A DNA stretch of 64,000 nt, from contig JAJQJQ010000050.1 of the NCBI GenBank assembly GCA_028622995.1, positions 372,001-436,000 of the forward strand. The letters run 5' to 3'. The translations under genes and the position numbers were made by a program. Shown in pieces: positions 24,773 to 37,934 of this stretch; position 1 is the first letter of the stretch; each line of letters begins with the position of its first letter. Under the pieces are notes generated by a model, which saw only the letters and a list, made by a program, of their open reading frames with translations, did not search any database and was not told the DNA's origin. Source of the stretch: Panagrolaimus kolymaensis. Its lineage: Eukaryota > Nematoda > Chromadorea > Rhabditida > Panagrolaimidae.

Positions 24773-26694
24773 TCACATATGAACGGAAGCACTGTATCGA
24801 ACTTGACTTGCTGGACTATGCCATTTTGATGGCCGATACTTGATAAGAAGTTGGCCAGACATGCTATAGGGATTTGTAAAAGCATAGTAGACCCAGCAAG
24901 CAACCAAGACGATAATAAACATTAACATAATAACAAATGTCATAATTCCATTTCCTTCTTTTTCTCCATCAGCTGAGGGCTCAGCAGTGGTGGTATTTCT
25001 TTCCCCTAAAAATTTTAAACTTTTAGTAAGATTTAGATTATGGGGTTTTTAGGATTTTAAAAAGCTTTTTTACTACAGCCATTTGCCACTAAAAAGATAA
25101 ACAACAAAATGACGAATGTTTTTCATAGAAAAATTTGATTATTGAAAACCGCTTTTTTTCCATTAATTTATTATATATACTTACGAGGTATAGGCATTAA
25201 TGGGATGATTGCTGCTGGATGGTCCTTACCAGATTTTGGAGTGGTAGTTTCTGTAGCTGATGATGGTTTAGTTGGTGGAAGTGTGGATGCATCATCACAC
25301 ATTTTAGCCTTTTCTCTTCCACAATTTCCTTCAACCCATTCTTGTCGGCGGCGATGTAAACTAAAACAAAAGTTACAATTATATATTCTCTCTGTTTTTT
25401 GAATATCATAATTTTCTTACCCATCTTCATCCGAGCAAAACCCAGATTCACTTCCTTCAGGTTTACACCAAGAACATGAAAAATAATTTAATGTTGCATT
25501 AGCACACGATTCGCAAGTGGTAAATTGCAAGCAAGTTGGAAGGGCTTTGAGAAGAATAATTCCATTTGTAATAACTTTATCAGCTGGAACTGTAATTCTA
25601 TGATATTCGTGAATCACGCGTTTGCTTGAAGCTGTTGTTGCTAAAAAAAAGGATAAATTTTTTTTATATTCCAAAAAAGTTGGAAAATGTTTAATTTTAC
25701 CTTCTTCATGTATTTTAATTTTGTGATTAAACAAATATGCATCAGAGACTCCAATTTTGCATGGATGATTTGTATCACTGATATTATTTGCTGGGATTGG
25801 AATCTAAAACATAAGACAAAAATAAACAAGTTTTACAATTTTAAATTTTTTTGGGAAATAATTTCCACATTTTTTACAACAGAATTTACTCACATTTTTA
25901 TATACAAACCAGATGTCACCATTTTTAAATAATGAAAGTTGGAAAGTAAATTTGCCAGCTGAAAATAAAAAGTTTTTTATTGCTCAAAGTTAATTAATAA
26001 TTAGTTTTTACCATCTTGATCATCCCTTAATTTAACATTAGACCATTCAACAATAAATTTTTCTCCATTATCACCAAAAATAATATTTGAATCATTTGAA
26101 ATGGTATCAAAATTTGCCATTAATGGTGCAATATATTGTGTGGCGGCGAGCCAGCTATGGGTTTGATCTCCAACATAGCAAAATCCTCCAGTGGCAATGG
26201 TGACATTTCTCAAACTATGTCCATAAAAAGGAAAATCAAAAGTTAATTTAACACCCGCAGCTTTGCGATAAGCATTTTCAAGATGGTCATGTTTCGGTTG
26301 TCCAATGACTTTGGGATTTTTAAGCCATTCAATCATATTAACATAATATTTTTCAAATTTGGATGGGTCAGATGCGGTTAAAGTTGTCATATTATAATAT
26401 GTTAATTCAGTGGTTTCATTTTTATTTTCACTGTCATCCATTTCATAATCGGGTGGAATGGTTGGAAGCCATTTTGGTTGTTGATCACGCTTTTCACGAT
26501 TTTCACGATTATATTTATCTGCAAATGCTATATCAGCAGAATAATCACCATTTGCTAAAAAAAATTATTGGGGTTATTTTGCTTCAACTTTGGAAAGGTT
26601 AAAACTAACCATCGTCATTATAATCTATGACATCCGTTACAGCTGAAGTGTAAATGATCAAAGCCGTTAATGGAATCCATAGCCTCAGCAGCAT
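24773..26694 (-). CDS. Plexin-domain-containing transmembrane protein (PLXDC1/2, TEM7-like)
   Basis: Single-pass membrane protein of the PLXDC/TEM7 family. Eight minus-strand exons: 26694-26610, 26554-26012, 25958-25894, 25803-25701, 25640-25421, 25360-25185, 25005-24773; seven junction phases fit and give about 474 residues (seven exons if no further split exists). An N-terminal signal (MLLRLWIPLTALIIYTS) is followed by an acidic linker and the conserved extracellular region: LTFDFPFYGHSLRNVTIATGG, FDTISNDSNIIF, FIVEWSNVKLRD, FQLSLFKNGDIWFVYKN. A PSI-like cysteine cluster follows (CLQFTTCESCANATLNYFSC, then WC...GFC). A Thr/Pro-rich stalk leads to a transmembrane helix (IMTFVIMLMFIIVLVACWVYYAF) and a short tail with GQLLIKYRPSKWHSP ending in SASVHM, which is the family's conserved cytoplasmic end. 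Relatives are linked to cell-surface and matrix interactions; the role here is not shown. Confidence 0.9.
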
Positions 26695-29600
26695 TTTTTA
26701 TATATATTCCTAAAAATCAAAGGAAAAAATAAACACTTATTTATCAAAAAAACTTTTTATTTTCATTTTTTTTTCGCGGAAAACAAATAAATCCATTTCT
26801 TTAATGATGCAAATTAGTTAAATAAAAAGCAATTTTACCTAGAGGGTCAAAACTCGACTACTATTGTGAAAGCAACAAATCACACCAAATGAATGACTTT
26901 ATTTTTCTTTTATCAAAGTGGTCTTTTTTGAAAATTGGTAGAAGAAGAAGCACATTTGTCATTCAAGCAAAAACGTTGGACGTTAAAATGATAAATAGCC
27001 ATGAAAAAAAAAATAATGGAAGCCAAAGGCGTTTTTAGCACCCGCGAAAAAAAAGTGATCCATTTCGTTCACTTTAGGCTCTAGGGTTTTTGGTTAACCA
27101 CGGTTGACACCTGCTCAAATCAACTCTTATATATACTTTGCGTAAAAACAGAAAAAATATCGCATTTGTCAAAAAAAAAAGAGAAAGTGAGTGTGAGTAA
27201 GAGAGATAATTAAGAAGAATAAAAAAAATGATATATTGGTGTTTAATTTTTATATACGAAAAAAATGTTTATTAGCCAAAAAAAACACTACCAGTCAGCG
27301 AAAATTAAATACAAATTAGAATGTTTTTTAGCTTAAAAAAAACATGAAAAAAGCAAAACAGAGAAAGTTTTGTAAATAAGAAAGAAAAAAATAAATGAGA
27401 AGGGTGAAAGTTTATTATTATACGCATCACGTTAGTTGTGTTTGCAGTTGCAGTTAGTAGTTCTCTTAATATTATTTTTTCATTTATTTATAGTTTTAGT
27501 TTTTTTACGAATGAAAAAAAAAATAAATGCAATCAATACATTAAAAAAATGAAAGAGAAGAGAAAACAAAACAAAAAATAGACAGAAAAAATGCAGGCCA
27601 TAATAAAATTATGCCGACGCGGCCGATGATGACAAGTTTGGTATCGCGCGTCATAAATGCTGATGGTAATACACAGAGTGTAATAACCACTACAAATCAT
27701 CATCAGAGAAATTCTAAACCCTTGTTAATGATACTTTTTGAAAAATTAAAGTTAGGAATGAGTAAGAAAAATATTGTAAAAAAATGATGAAAAAAAATGA
27801 CGAAAGTGTTTTAAAGGTTTAAGGTTTCATAAAGTCAAAGTCATTTTTTTGTTGAAAGACAAAGGTTTTTTTTAAAAAAAAAAGCAAAAATAGACAGATT
27901 TTGCTCCCTAGAGTTAAAAAAATTTCCTTTTTATTCTTCTTCTCAGCTTTTGCTTGACCTTCAACTTTTTTCTCTACGGCAAAGTCGCTCGTTGTTCGTT
28001 GGTTGACACATTAAAAAAAGTGAAGAAGTAAAGAAAAAAAAGCAGCAGGCCAATAAAGAAAGCAAAAAAGCAAACGACAAGACAAGACGACAAGTGTTGG
28101 CTAGTTTTTTCCATGGTCAAATAATTTTTTTTTGACTTGTGAGGAGTTGCGCGAGGCGAGGTCTTCTTTCTTTTTTTATCGTTCGTGTTGTTACTTTTTT
28201 TTGGGAGGACATAATAAAAAAAACGGAGGAGGTTGTTCTTGTTCGCACTCATTGATTCCCATTCAATAATTTTTTTTTATATGTTGTTTTTGAACCATTA
28301 AGAGCCTTGTTTGAACTCAACTGAAAGGAAAAAAGAGGGAGGAAAGTCAAAAAAGGGAAAATTTAAAATTTCAAAAGAGGATGTCAACTAATACAACGAG
28401 AAGAAAATTTGAAAGTGGTTGCGATAACTTTTCAAGTATTACAAAAGCCTTGGAGCATTATTCAATATTTTACGTAACATCAAATAACAATAAAAAAAAC
28501 GTAAGAAAAAAAGAAAGAATGAAAAAATTTACAAAAGAACAAAGAGAGTTAAGAAATGTATGAAAGATTCCTTTTTTTTACCGAATTTGGAAGAAAAAGA
28601 AAAAGAGGGAGAGAACAAAAAAGACGAAACGATACAGACGACGAGGTTGTTTTTATTGTAGTTGCAAATATATATATTTACATATCTTTTTCTTTCCTCA
28701 AAAGCGACAAGTGTGCGCAGGAGGAGTTGTTGCGAGCCGAGCCTTCTTCTCTTCTCCTAATTTTATGGAAGAAGAAGAGCGTATATTTATTTGTATCTGT
28801 CTTCGATGTCTCCTCTGTCGTCGTCTTTAGAGAATGTCACATACGGCAAAGACATAACATCTATTAGAATAGCGCCTTTAAGAGAGACGGACACACTCCC
28901 ATTCTTCATGGTTGTCGTCCATTTACATAAGAAAAAGAAAAAATAAAGGAAAGGAAAGCACAGCCATCAAACGAACAACAAATGTGTATGAGATGTTCCT
29001 TAAAAGATGTTCTTCATCCTTTGCCTACTTTTTTTTTATTATGTGCTCTGTGCCTAAAAGTGAGACACAAATGCTAAAAAAAGAAAGGAGATGAAAACAT
29101 CCGTCGCTCGCGCGTGCTTTTTTTGTGGAAATTTATTGTGAAAGTCAATATCGAAAGGTTATTTATTCTCTCACCTTCTTGCCATTTTTAGAAAAAAACT
29201 AGCTTTAAGCAAGGTTAGGCAATTAACGAACAAAGCAAAGAAAAAAAAATGAGGGAAGAAATAAACTTTAGGCTCAAACAGATTTTTTTATGGCATATGT
29301 AAATGCTAATAGAAAAAAAAGAATAACAAAAATTGGCACAAATGTGTTAGTTACATATACATACATACATATAATGTCAACAACACAAGATTAACTTTCC
29401 TTGAGAAAAAAAAAGAAAGAAAAGAAAAAATAAACTTCATTCAAAGAATAATAAAACGAAACAAAAAAGAGTTTCTTTCCACGAAATGAACATTTATTTT
29501 TTTTATTTTTTACTGAAATAAAATGAAGAGAATAAAAACAAATTGATGAAAAAAAAATGAGAAAAATAAAAGGTATTGAAGCTTGAATCTCCAGCAATTT

Positions 29601-29876
29601 CTTTTTCTTTTCTTTTTTACCATGCATGAGAATGCTCTGCTTGTTTGTAGTCGTCTCTTAATAGCCTTTTTTTTCTCTTTTTATTCACTCTTCTTTTATT
29701 TTTTTTATTAAAAAATGGAAATAGAAAAAAGTGTCATAAATTATCATCAATAAAAAAACATAAAAATAAAGAAGGAAATAATTTTATTTTGTGAGAAAAA
29801 ACCTTTACTCTTTTCACATTTAAAAAAAATAAAAAGCAAGAAAATTCTATTTATCAAAAAAGCAAGGTAATTAGAT
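26695..29876. other. Intergenic, purine-rich and low complexity
   Basis: About 3.2 kb between two minus-strand genes, dominated by A runs and GAAAAA/AGAGAA tracts, with a short (ACAT)n-like patch near 29353-29370. It must include the promoter of the PLXDC-like gene and the 3' UTR of the K2P gene. The open stretches (for example 27974-28252, 28381-28563, 28556-28867) are Lys- or Phe-rich and show no domain. No RNA gene recognised. Confidence 0.4.
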
Positions 29877-32640
29877 TTACAATCGAACGGGCTCTTTTTT
29901 ATTATTTCCACTAAAAATGCTTGAAACGAAGCTGGATAAACTGTCCATGCTTGCTCCGCCACTATAATCAATGTATCGAATTCGACGTAAATCCTTTGGA
30001 TGATATGCGCCATTCCAAATATCAAAACTTCCTCCACGTTTTCGTTGGCCATATTTTTGTTGAAGAACCGTTGCCAATCGAATAAGATCTGGCACTCGAA
30101 CCATTCTTCCTCCAACATTAACCAATGCATAACGAGCATCCTTAATTGCTCGACCAAAATAATGAATTTTTCGAATATATTGGATTCCAACGAGATCAAT
30201 GCACATGGTTCTGAAAATTTGCAAATATTGGATGATGGAATCCCAAAAAAGTAGCTTACGTAATAGCTAATCCAATAATAATATAAAATAAATCAAAAAC
30301 AAAAAATTGTTGTTTTACTGGAACAATATCACCAAAGCCAACCTAAAACTAATCTTTTACTTTTGTATTCTAAAAATACAATTTTTGAACTGGGAAAAAA
30401 TTGTTTTTTGAATTACTCAGTGAAAATTATTTATGGATTATAGTTTAAGATAAACGTACGGTAGTCATAGTAATAAATGAAAAATAAAATCCTTGAAAAA
30501 AGTTCCAATTTTCCCATATTCCAAGTAAAAATGCTCCAATTGCCATATAACCAAGTAAAATGAAAGCAATCAATGAAGTTGGAATATTTACGTCCATCTG
30601 CTAAATTTTTTTTAAATATTCAATAAAAATAATTTCCAATCTAAAAAACCTACATTTAATGGATCATTTGCTTCAATTGGCTGTTCTTCATCCTCTTCAT
30701 TCAAATTTTCTGTGCTGCTTGTTTTAGGTCGACGCTTTCCGAAATTTTCATATAGTTTATACAACCAAACAATATTTTCAGATAAAAATTTTCCAATATC
30801 CGCAACGGTAATCAAAATTAATGGAACTCCAAAAAGGGCGTAAAAAATACAAAAGATTCTTCCTCGAAAAGTCACGGGCACGAGATTACCATATCCGATG
30901 GTTGTCAATAAAGTTGTGGTATAAAAAACTGCTGTGGTCATAGTCCAACTGAAATCCTCTTGGTTTGCTGGATTTCGAAGATGTGCGACAAAAATAAAGT
31001 GAGTGTCGAATGCATCAAACAAGAGTCTCGAAGCATTGTCAACGTGTTCAATAACGCTATTTTCAACAGCTTCTAAAAAAATAAGAAAACAGTATGGATT
31101 GCAAAATAAGTCTAAAAATAAATACCTCGGGTGGTAGAATTATCACTCACAAGCAACCATAAATGACTCAACATTCGTTTCCTATTTTCATCAATCAATT
31201 TCAAATTTTCAGCTCTCACATAAACTTCATTTGGATGTTCCAAATAATAAAAAATAAATGCTCCTCCAACGATGTAAAGCAAAGATAAAATAATTAAACC
31301 AATATGGGGTAAAATAATGCGGGCATATTTTTTCCATGCTGGCATTTCATCCAATACAACCTAAAAAAATTATTTTTATAAGAAATATTAATAAAAATTT
31401 CAAAAAGACTCAAAGTTTTCAGTAAAAAAGACGACACAAACAAAAATAAGTAAAACAAAACAAAAAATAGTGTCAATGTTTTTTATGTTACTTAAGAATC
31501 TGCCAACCTGCTCACAAACTTTAGTGCTCTTTTTCAAACAAAAAAGAAAGAAAACTATAGTGACAAAATTTCATTATCTTATTTTTTTAAATTAACAAAA
31601 AACAAAAAGAAAAAAGTGTTAAAAGACGTCTCCAGAAGAAAAAAAACATAAAGTGCTACAGTTACGAAAAAATTTTTCTCAACCAAAATGCCTTGGTTTT
31701 AAAAAAAAGATATTAGCTTCATTTAGAATTGAGTGTTACCTGTCCAATGGGAAATACATTATGTCCACCAAACATAATTTTAAATTAAGTTCAGGAAATA
31801 TTTTTTTTAAACAAAACAACAACAAAAAAATGTCTGAATTCAAGCTTTTAACAACCAACAAAACTGTCGTGGCACACGGCAGCGGACGTCGAACAACAGA
31901 AGATTAACAACATTTAAAGCTCTTGGGGGAAGAATCTCTTGAAAAGGATGCTAAGGGAAAAAAGTGAACGATGAAAGTGAGAAATACATAGCTCCCGTAT
32001 CTTTTCCTATCCTTAACATCAAAAAATAAAAAAATAGCATCATTTGAGTTTTTTTTTCATCGTGAATTGATGTTTTATAACACCATGAGTGGCATCATAA
32101 ATACATAGAAAGTAGAGAGACGCAAATGCAAAAAGTTAAGTGATACCCGAAAACAAAACAAAAAAGTTGAGAATGCGCTGCAAAACTAAACTTTATTTAA
32201 CTTCCAAAAAAAGGAAATTTCAATAGTTTTTAAAAGCGGCAAAGTTTTAATGAAAAAAATTCCAAAACAAAAAAGTGAAAAGTGAAATGAGTTTTGCTTC
32301 TTTGAATTTCCTAAATTTCTGTAGCAATAGCTGCTTCAAAGAGAAAGAAAAGCTGTCGAAAAGAAGCAAAAAATAAATGAAAAAATTCTTCTTTTTTTAT
32401 TTCGGAAGCGAATAAGAAGGATAAAAGTCAAGTCAAAAAAATGCCTTAGGCAAAAAAGACTCGACGTTCAGTTATTTTGTTAAAAGTTAATAAAATTACC
32501 TGCTCATTTGGGAGTAATTCTGCAAGACCCCATGGATCATTCTCATCAGAAATAATATGTTGTTGCCCTCCACCACCACCAAGAATATTACTTCCAGTTG
32601 ATCGACTTAATAAATATGATGTTTTTCTTTCAGTAAACAT
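29877..32640 (-). CDS. Two-pore-domain potassium channel (TWK/K2P), copy A
   Basis: K2P leak channel of the nematode TWK family; two subunits form one K+ pore in the plasma membrane and set resting potential. Six exons: 32640-32500, 31360-31126, 31072-30654, 30600-30460, 30342-30260, 30210-29877; phases fit, 450 residues. M1 is ILPHIGLIILSLLYIVGGAFIF, followed by the long extracellular cap. The first pore has filter TTIGYGN (about residue 183), then M2 FCIFYALFGVPLILITVADIG. M3 is IAFILLGYMAIGAFLL and the second pore has TTVGFGD (about 312). M4 is FDLFYIIIGLAITTMCIDLVG. The cytosolic tail has IRKIHYFGRAIKDARYALVNVGG. The first exon encodes a cytosolic N-terminus with a GGGGG run and is separated by a 1.1-kb intron. 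Both filters are canonical, so a working channel is expected. Confidence 0.93.
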
Positions 32641-35600
32641 TTTTGAAAAATGTAATATTATTCACTTTCAAGTAACAACAAAAAAGAAGCTACTTTCAAA
32701 TATTTTCCAAAGAAGTATTTTGCTGTTTTAAAATTTATAAAATAAAGAGATTCAGTAAAAACCATTTTTCAAATGGAAAAGAAAAATTTAACTCGATTTT
32801 ATGTCTCTTATTTGCCGCTGTATTGCATTGCATTTTGGGAGAGGACATAAAATAAACTCTTCTTTTCAATAAAAAACATTAAAATTAGACACAGGCACTA
32901 TTTTTCTTTTTCTCTTTTAAATTTAACGGTATCATCTCATCTCGTTTTTTGTTAGTTTATTGCTACATAAATGAAATGCAAGTAAAATGTTTGGTAGCAT
33001 TTGGATGATGAAGCACATAAAAGGACCCAAAAACTTTTTTACATTTTTGCAAATCATAGAAAAATTAGAGTTGAATTAAAATTACTAAAAAACAAATTTT
33101 CATAGGTATTCACGATTGACAAATTTACAAACAAATTATAAATTTTAAAAATGAATAACATCAATCAAATATCAAAAAAATTACATTTTGAATCATCCAT
33201 TTTTATGTTTCACCTGTTTTTCTAAAAGTGAACGCACTGTTTATATTTTCATTCTGCAGTAAATAAAAAGCTTTATTGATTTTTTTCTCCGTCGTTTTTT
33301 CTGAGCCATTCATTCTTTAACACCATTGGTCATATAAAAGACGCAAAATGAAAACTAAAATTTAAAAAAATGCGCTGCGCGAAAGTTCGAAATGGCTTTT
33401 TTTTAATGATTCATCTTTGTTTTTGTTTTGAATATTTTAATTTAATTTTTGTTTTCATAGTTTTGTAATCAGTAGTTTCTGGAATAAAAACTAAGATAAG
33501 ATTGTATAATGATATCCTTGATAAAATTCAAAATGACGGTACCAAAATAAGGTAGTTTTTTAACTATGCACTATTTATGGCTTTATTTAAAAAACTGCAA
33601 TGAACATTATTTAATGATAAAGAATTGCACAATGAAGCTCATATAATCCCAAAATATGTGACGCAAGCAAACGTTTTAAAAGCAGAAAGAACGTTTTTTA
33701 ATGGTAAAGAATCACTTTATAAATCGATTCGTTTTTACATCTGTAATGCTTCGCGGTCTTTATATTATAATTATTTACAAATCTTAATAACATATAAAAA
33801 CTTTTATTTAAAAAAATTACTGAAGTTTATGCAAATTATTTTACTGGGTTTCATGATTTATAGCCTTTCGTTTATTCTTTGCAAAATCAAACTCATTTAG
33901 CTGAAAGGATTGAAACAAAAATAATTTGGTTAAATATTGCAGCAACAGGAAATTAAATAAAAAAGTGAACGGCTGATGGAATAGTTTTTCTCAAATGAAG
34001 AATGGCAAAAGAAGAAAGTTAATTTAAATTTTCTTTTTCTCAGAAAAATAGGTTTCATTTTCTTTCAAATTTTTTTCCAAAAAAACTTATGATAATGTTT
34101 TTCTAAATATTAATTTTTTCTATGCCTTATTTTTTCAAGATTTAAAAAAAAAGTTTTCTTCAAAAAAATGGCTCTGTCATAAACAAATAAACATTTCAAT
34201 TGTATCAAAGAAAAAGGAGACGAAATGGAAGGGAAAGACGACTAAATTAACCAATTACAAATACAATTAAACCTTCTGCATCGGCTTTACCAAATAAAAG
34301 AAGAAGAAGAAACAAGAAAAGTAGAAGTAAAGGCATCCCTTCGAAAACGAAAGAAAACTTTCTGTTTCTTGCTATCTTTTTAAAATGGCTTTACTAATTT
34401 TTCCTTTTCTCTTTTTATTTTGTTTCAAAGAAAAATAAGATTGCCAATCATCGAATATAAAATCTTGTTCTCTCTTTTATTTAGATTTTTTATATATTTA
34501 AAAAACTTTATTTTTTTTTATATATTTTAATCAAGTGGTATAGTGGATATTATAAATTAAAAGCTTTCACCTTGTATTTTCTCTGTTAATTAGAATATTT
34601 TAGAATTAATTTTTAAGATTAGTAGATTTGGTTTTCCAACTTGTCGTCATTATTGCTCCTTCTTCTTTTTTCTGACCATAAAATATATTTTATTGTGTAG
34701 CTCGACATCGTTTATTTATATTTTTTTATAGGTGTTTTATGAAAAAAAATCTAGTGGTGTACTGTTTTATCCATTCGTCGTTAAATATCGTTTAACAAGA
34801 TTATTGCCATCGTGAGTCTCTATCATTTTAGACTAAAAATGACGAGAGTTTGTAGTAGTAATTCACGAAGTCGATTTTATAGCTACTTGCGTTACGCTTT
34901 AATGATTTAGACGAACCAAAAAATAACGTGAACGAAAAAAAAGAACCGTAATTGGATATTCTTTTTGAAAGAGGAAAAGAATAATGCAATGACGCGAAAA
35001 TTTTTTACTTCAGAATTGTTTTTTTTTTTTTGTAAAAAAAGTAACTTTAAAAGCCATAGTAAAAAAATAAGTAATTTTTTAAAGTCTATGGTTTCCCAAC
35101 TTCCATTTCCTTCGAACTTATTGTTTTTTTTAAATGTCAAAGAAATTGGTTTAAAAAATTATATAAAAATAAAATTATTATTATTATTTGAGCATTTGGC
35201 AACCATTTGTTTTTTTTTTCTACGGCGGGGGCTTTGTCATTAACAAAAAAACTAGTTGGAGGAGGCAAAGCTAACATTTTTTTGCATCCGTTTCTTTCTA
35301 TCATAAAATTTATATTTATTGTTCATAATTTTTTTCTTTTCACCGTCGTTGATATTTTACTTTTTTTATATTATTTTCCACATATTGTTGCTATCGATCG
35401 AAATATTTTTATTGGAGGAGGAAGTCTAGATGAAAACATACTTTTAGTTGCTTTTATCTTTCAACGAAAATAATTAAGATTCACTTTAGAATTTTTTTTT
35501 CGATGGGTAAAAATAAAATTATTATGCAGCTTTCAATATTTATGTTGGCGCAAAAAAAAGCGAAGTGAGTATGACAAAAACAAAGAGGGAAATTTGAGAA

Positions 35601-37934
35601 GTAACCTTCAAAATATTTTTATTTTTACCTGTGCCATAAAAAAAATATTTTGCATGCTTTTAAAAATTTTTAACTTTGTCTGCTTATATTTTTATTTTTA
35701 TACTTGACTTTAAAAAATTTTTCCGTTTTTTTCTTTTATTTTAATTCAAGCTTCTTTTTTTCTAAGAAAAACATCAAAAATAAAAAGTTACAAACTTTTT
35801 TTTTCATAGTTGGTTAAAGCTATTACTCACTCTCCATCTATCGGCATCAGCGGTGGTGGTGGCTCAAGAGAGGCATTTTAACCATCATGAAGAAAAAATA
35901 TATTCGCGGCGTGTAAGAAAGAAAGAAAGAACAACAATACTTCATTGGCGTTCTTAACTTCTTCACTTGTCTACTCGTAAACAAAACAAAAAAAAATAAA
36001 ATAAAATAACGGAGTAGCGTAGTTTTTAGCAGCGCGGCTTTTGTCTTTCTTTTTTAACTGCATTTTTTTATTCTTTGCGCACTTTTGACAAGGCAATGCA
36101 AAGAGTTCGCGTCTTTTGGGGCCTTCAGGCTTCCCTTTGCAAGTCCACTATTCTTTCTTCTTTTACAGCAAAAAAATCAAATCCACTTGGGACCAATAAT
36201 AAACGGAAGAAGTCTTTGCATCTTTGGTGGCAAAAAAAAAATATTCGTTTTTGCATACGTAACTGGGGCTCTCTATTTTCTTTTTTATGTGAGCTCCTTA
36301 TATTTTTTTTGTGGGGTGATACTTTGTTGGCATATTTCATAGAAGGCGTTTAGAGTTTTTTGTTGAAGTTTTGGCATTTTTTTACATTTCATAACTTAGT
36401 AGACAAAAGAACTCCATTTTTTTTGTCGGCCTAAAAATCGGCCGTTGTCCATCTATCGACAGTCATGTTTCTTGTGAGAAGAAGAAAAAAAAAAGTTAGG
36501 GTGGTAAAGGAGCTTGCTTTTTGATGGTGTAGTAGTTTCTTTTTTCCCTGGTGGCATCATCTCTTCTTCAGAATTCTGTGCTGAAAACTCGCTACGTCTA
36601 AATTCGAAAATTGTTGGAAACAAAAGCATTTTTTTCTTTGTTTCTAAAATGTTTGTAAAAAATATATATATTTATCTCTTAGATCGTCTTTAGTTTTGGT
36701 CTTTAAAAAATGAAGTTGAAAAAAATGCTATGACAGGTTGATAATAGTTTTTTTTGTAAGCTGATAAAAACTTTCCGCTACGAGACTTTGTAAAATGGCT
36801 AATAAAAACTTAAAAAATAATGTTTCAAAAAAGTTATCGAATATTTTTGAAGATGTTACTATATTTTTATGAGTACTTGCCAATAACTTTTGTTGTTTAG
36901 TTGTTGGTGGATGCTTTGTCAATCAACGTTGGTGTTTTTTTATTCCGTTATTTTTTTTTATTTTTTTTGGAGTAAAACAAAAGAAAAAGTAAAGACATCC
37001 AGCTTTATTTTTTTTTGAATGTCGTCTACTTTATGTACTACCCAAAAAATAACACCGAAAAAAGAAGCGTCAAACACAAAAAAAAGAAAAGTCATCTTCG
37101 TCGCCATCTTTTTTGTTCACACAATAGTATAACTAACAGTGTAGTTTTTTTTAACATACGTCGATGCCGTGAAGCGCCGATGCTTAAAATAATGTTGTTA
37201 AAGGAAAGCAAAAAGCAAGTCTTTGCATCATGAATCTAATACCCCTCCTCTGTCATACATGTTTTTTTATGTTTTGTTTTCAATCCATTGTCATTTTTTT
37301 ACTAACGTATTTTAATAATGCACATATTTTTTTGCAATGCCCTAAAAAAGATTTTTTAATCAGTTTTATTTTTATATATTTTTTTCTCTCGCGGAAATGA
37401 AATTTTTTTATATTTTATTTATATTTTATAGCCTTCTGCAACTTTTTTAAATTTGATTTTATTGTTTCAAATTCATAAATATTTTTTATTGACTATGACG
37501 TTTAAAAAATCCATTCCCATTCTGATCCCACAAATATCACATTACTTTTTTTAGGTTCTTCGAGTCTGACTTTATTCATTTTATTTATTTTATTTTATTA
37601 GCCATTTTACCTTCCTGCCTTTTTTCTTCAATTCACTGCCATTGTATCCGGAAAAAAGAAGCAAACTGAAGCTAAATTTTTTTGCAACAGCAACTTTATT
37701 TTGTATGTAAATAAAAATAAAATGTAATGGAAGAAGGTGAAAAAGAAGAATGCCAATTTAGAAGAAGAAGTGTTGATATTTATCTATCAACTATTATACC
37801 CTCCTTCTCAATTTTTGTGGCAATAAATAATAAGAAGTCAAAAATGCAATAAGATCCATATTCTTATTCGTCTCACCTATCCATCGTTAATTTTAAAAAA
37901 AATAATAAGTTATTCCACCTTAAAATAATTAAAT
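32641..37934. other. Large intergenic region between two divergent K2P genes
   Basis: About 5.3 kb of AT-rich, homopolymer-rich DNA between the start codons of the two channel genes. It should contain both promoters, possibly shared. The strand bias changes along it: A-rich and purine-rich near the left gene, T-rich further right. Open stretches such as 33625-33900, 34907-35140, 35207-35473 and 36075-36353 are Phe/Leu/Lys-rich and give no recognisable domain. No transposon ends, tRNA or repeat array was recognised. Confidence 0.4.

Noticed and set aside
27974..28867. Lys-rich small open frames downstream of the K2P gene
   Set aside because: Composition follows A/G-rich tracts; no signal peptide or conserved motif.
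33625..36353. Possible small genes between the K2P channels
   Set aside because: Hydrophobic low-complexity translations typical of T-rich DNA; no acceptor/donor arrangement giving a longer protein.
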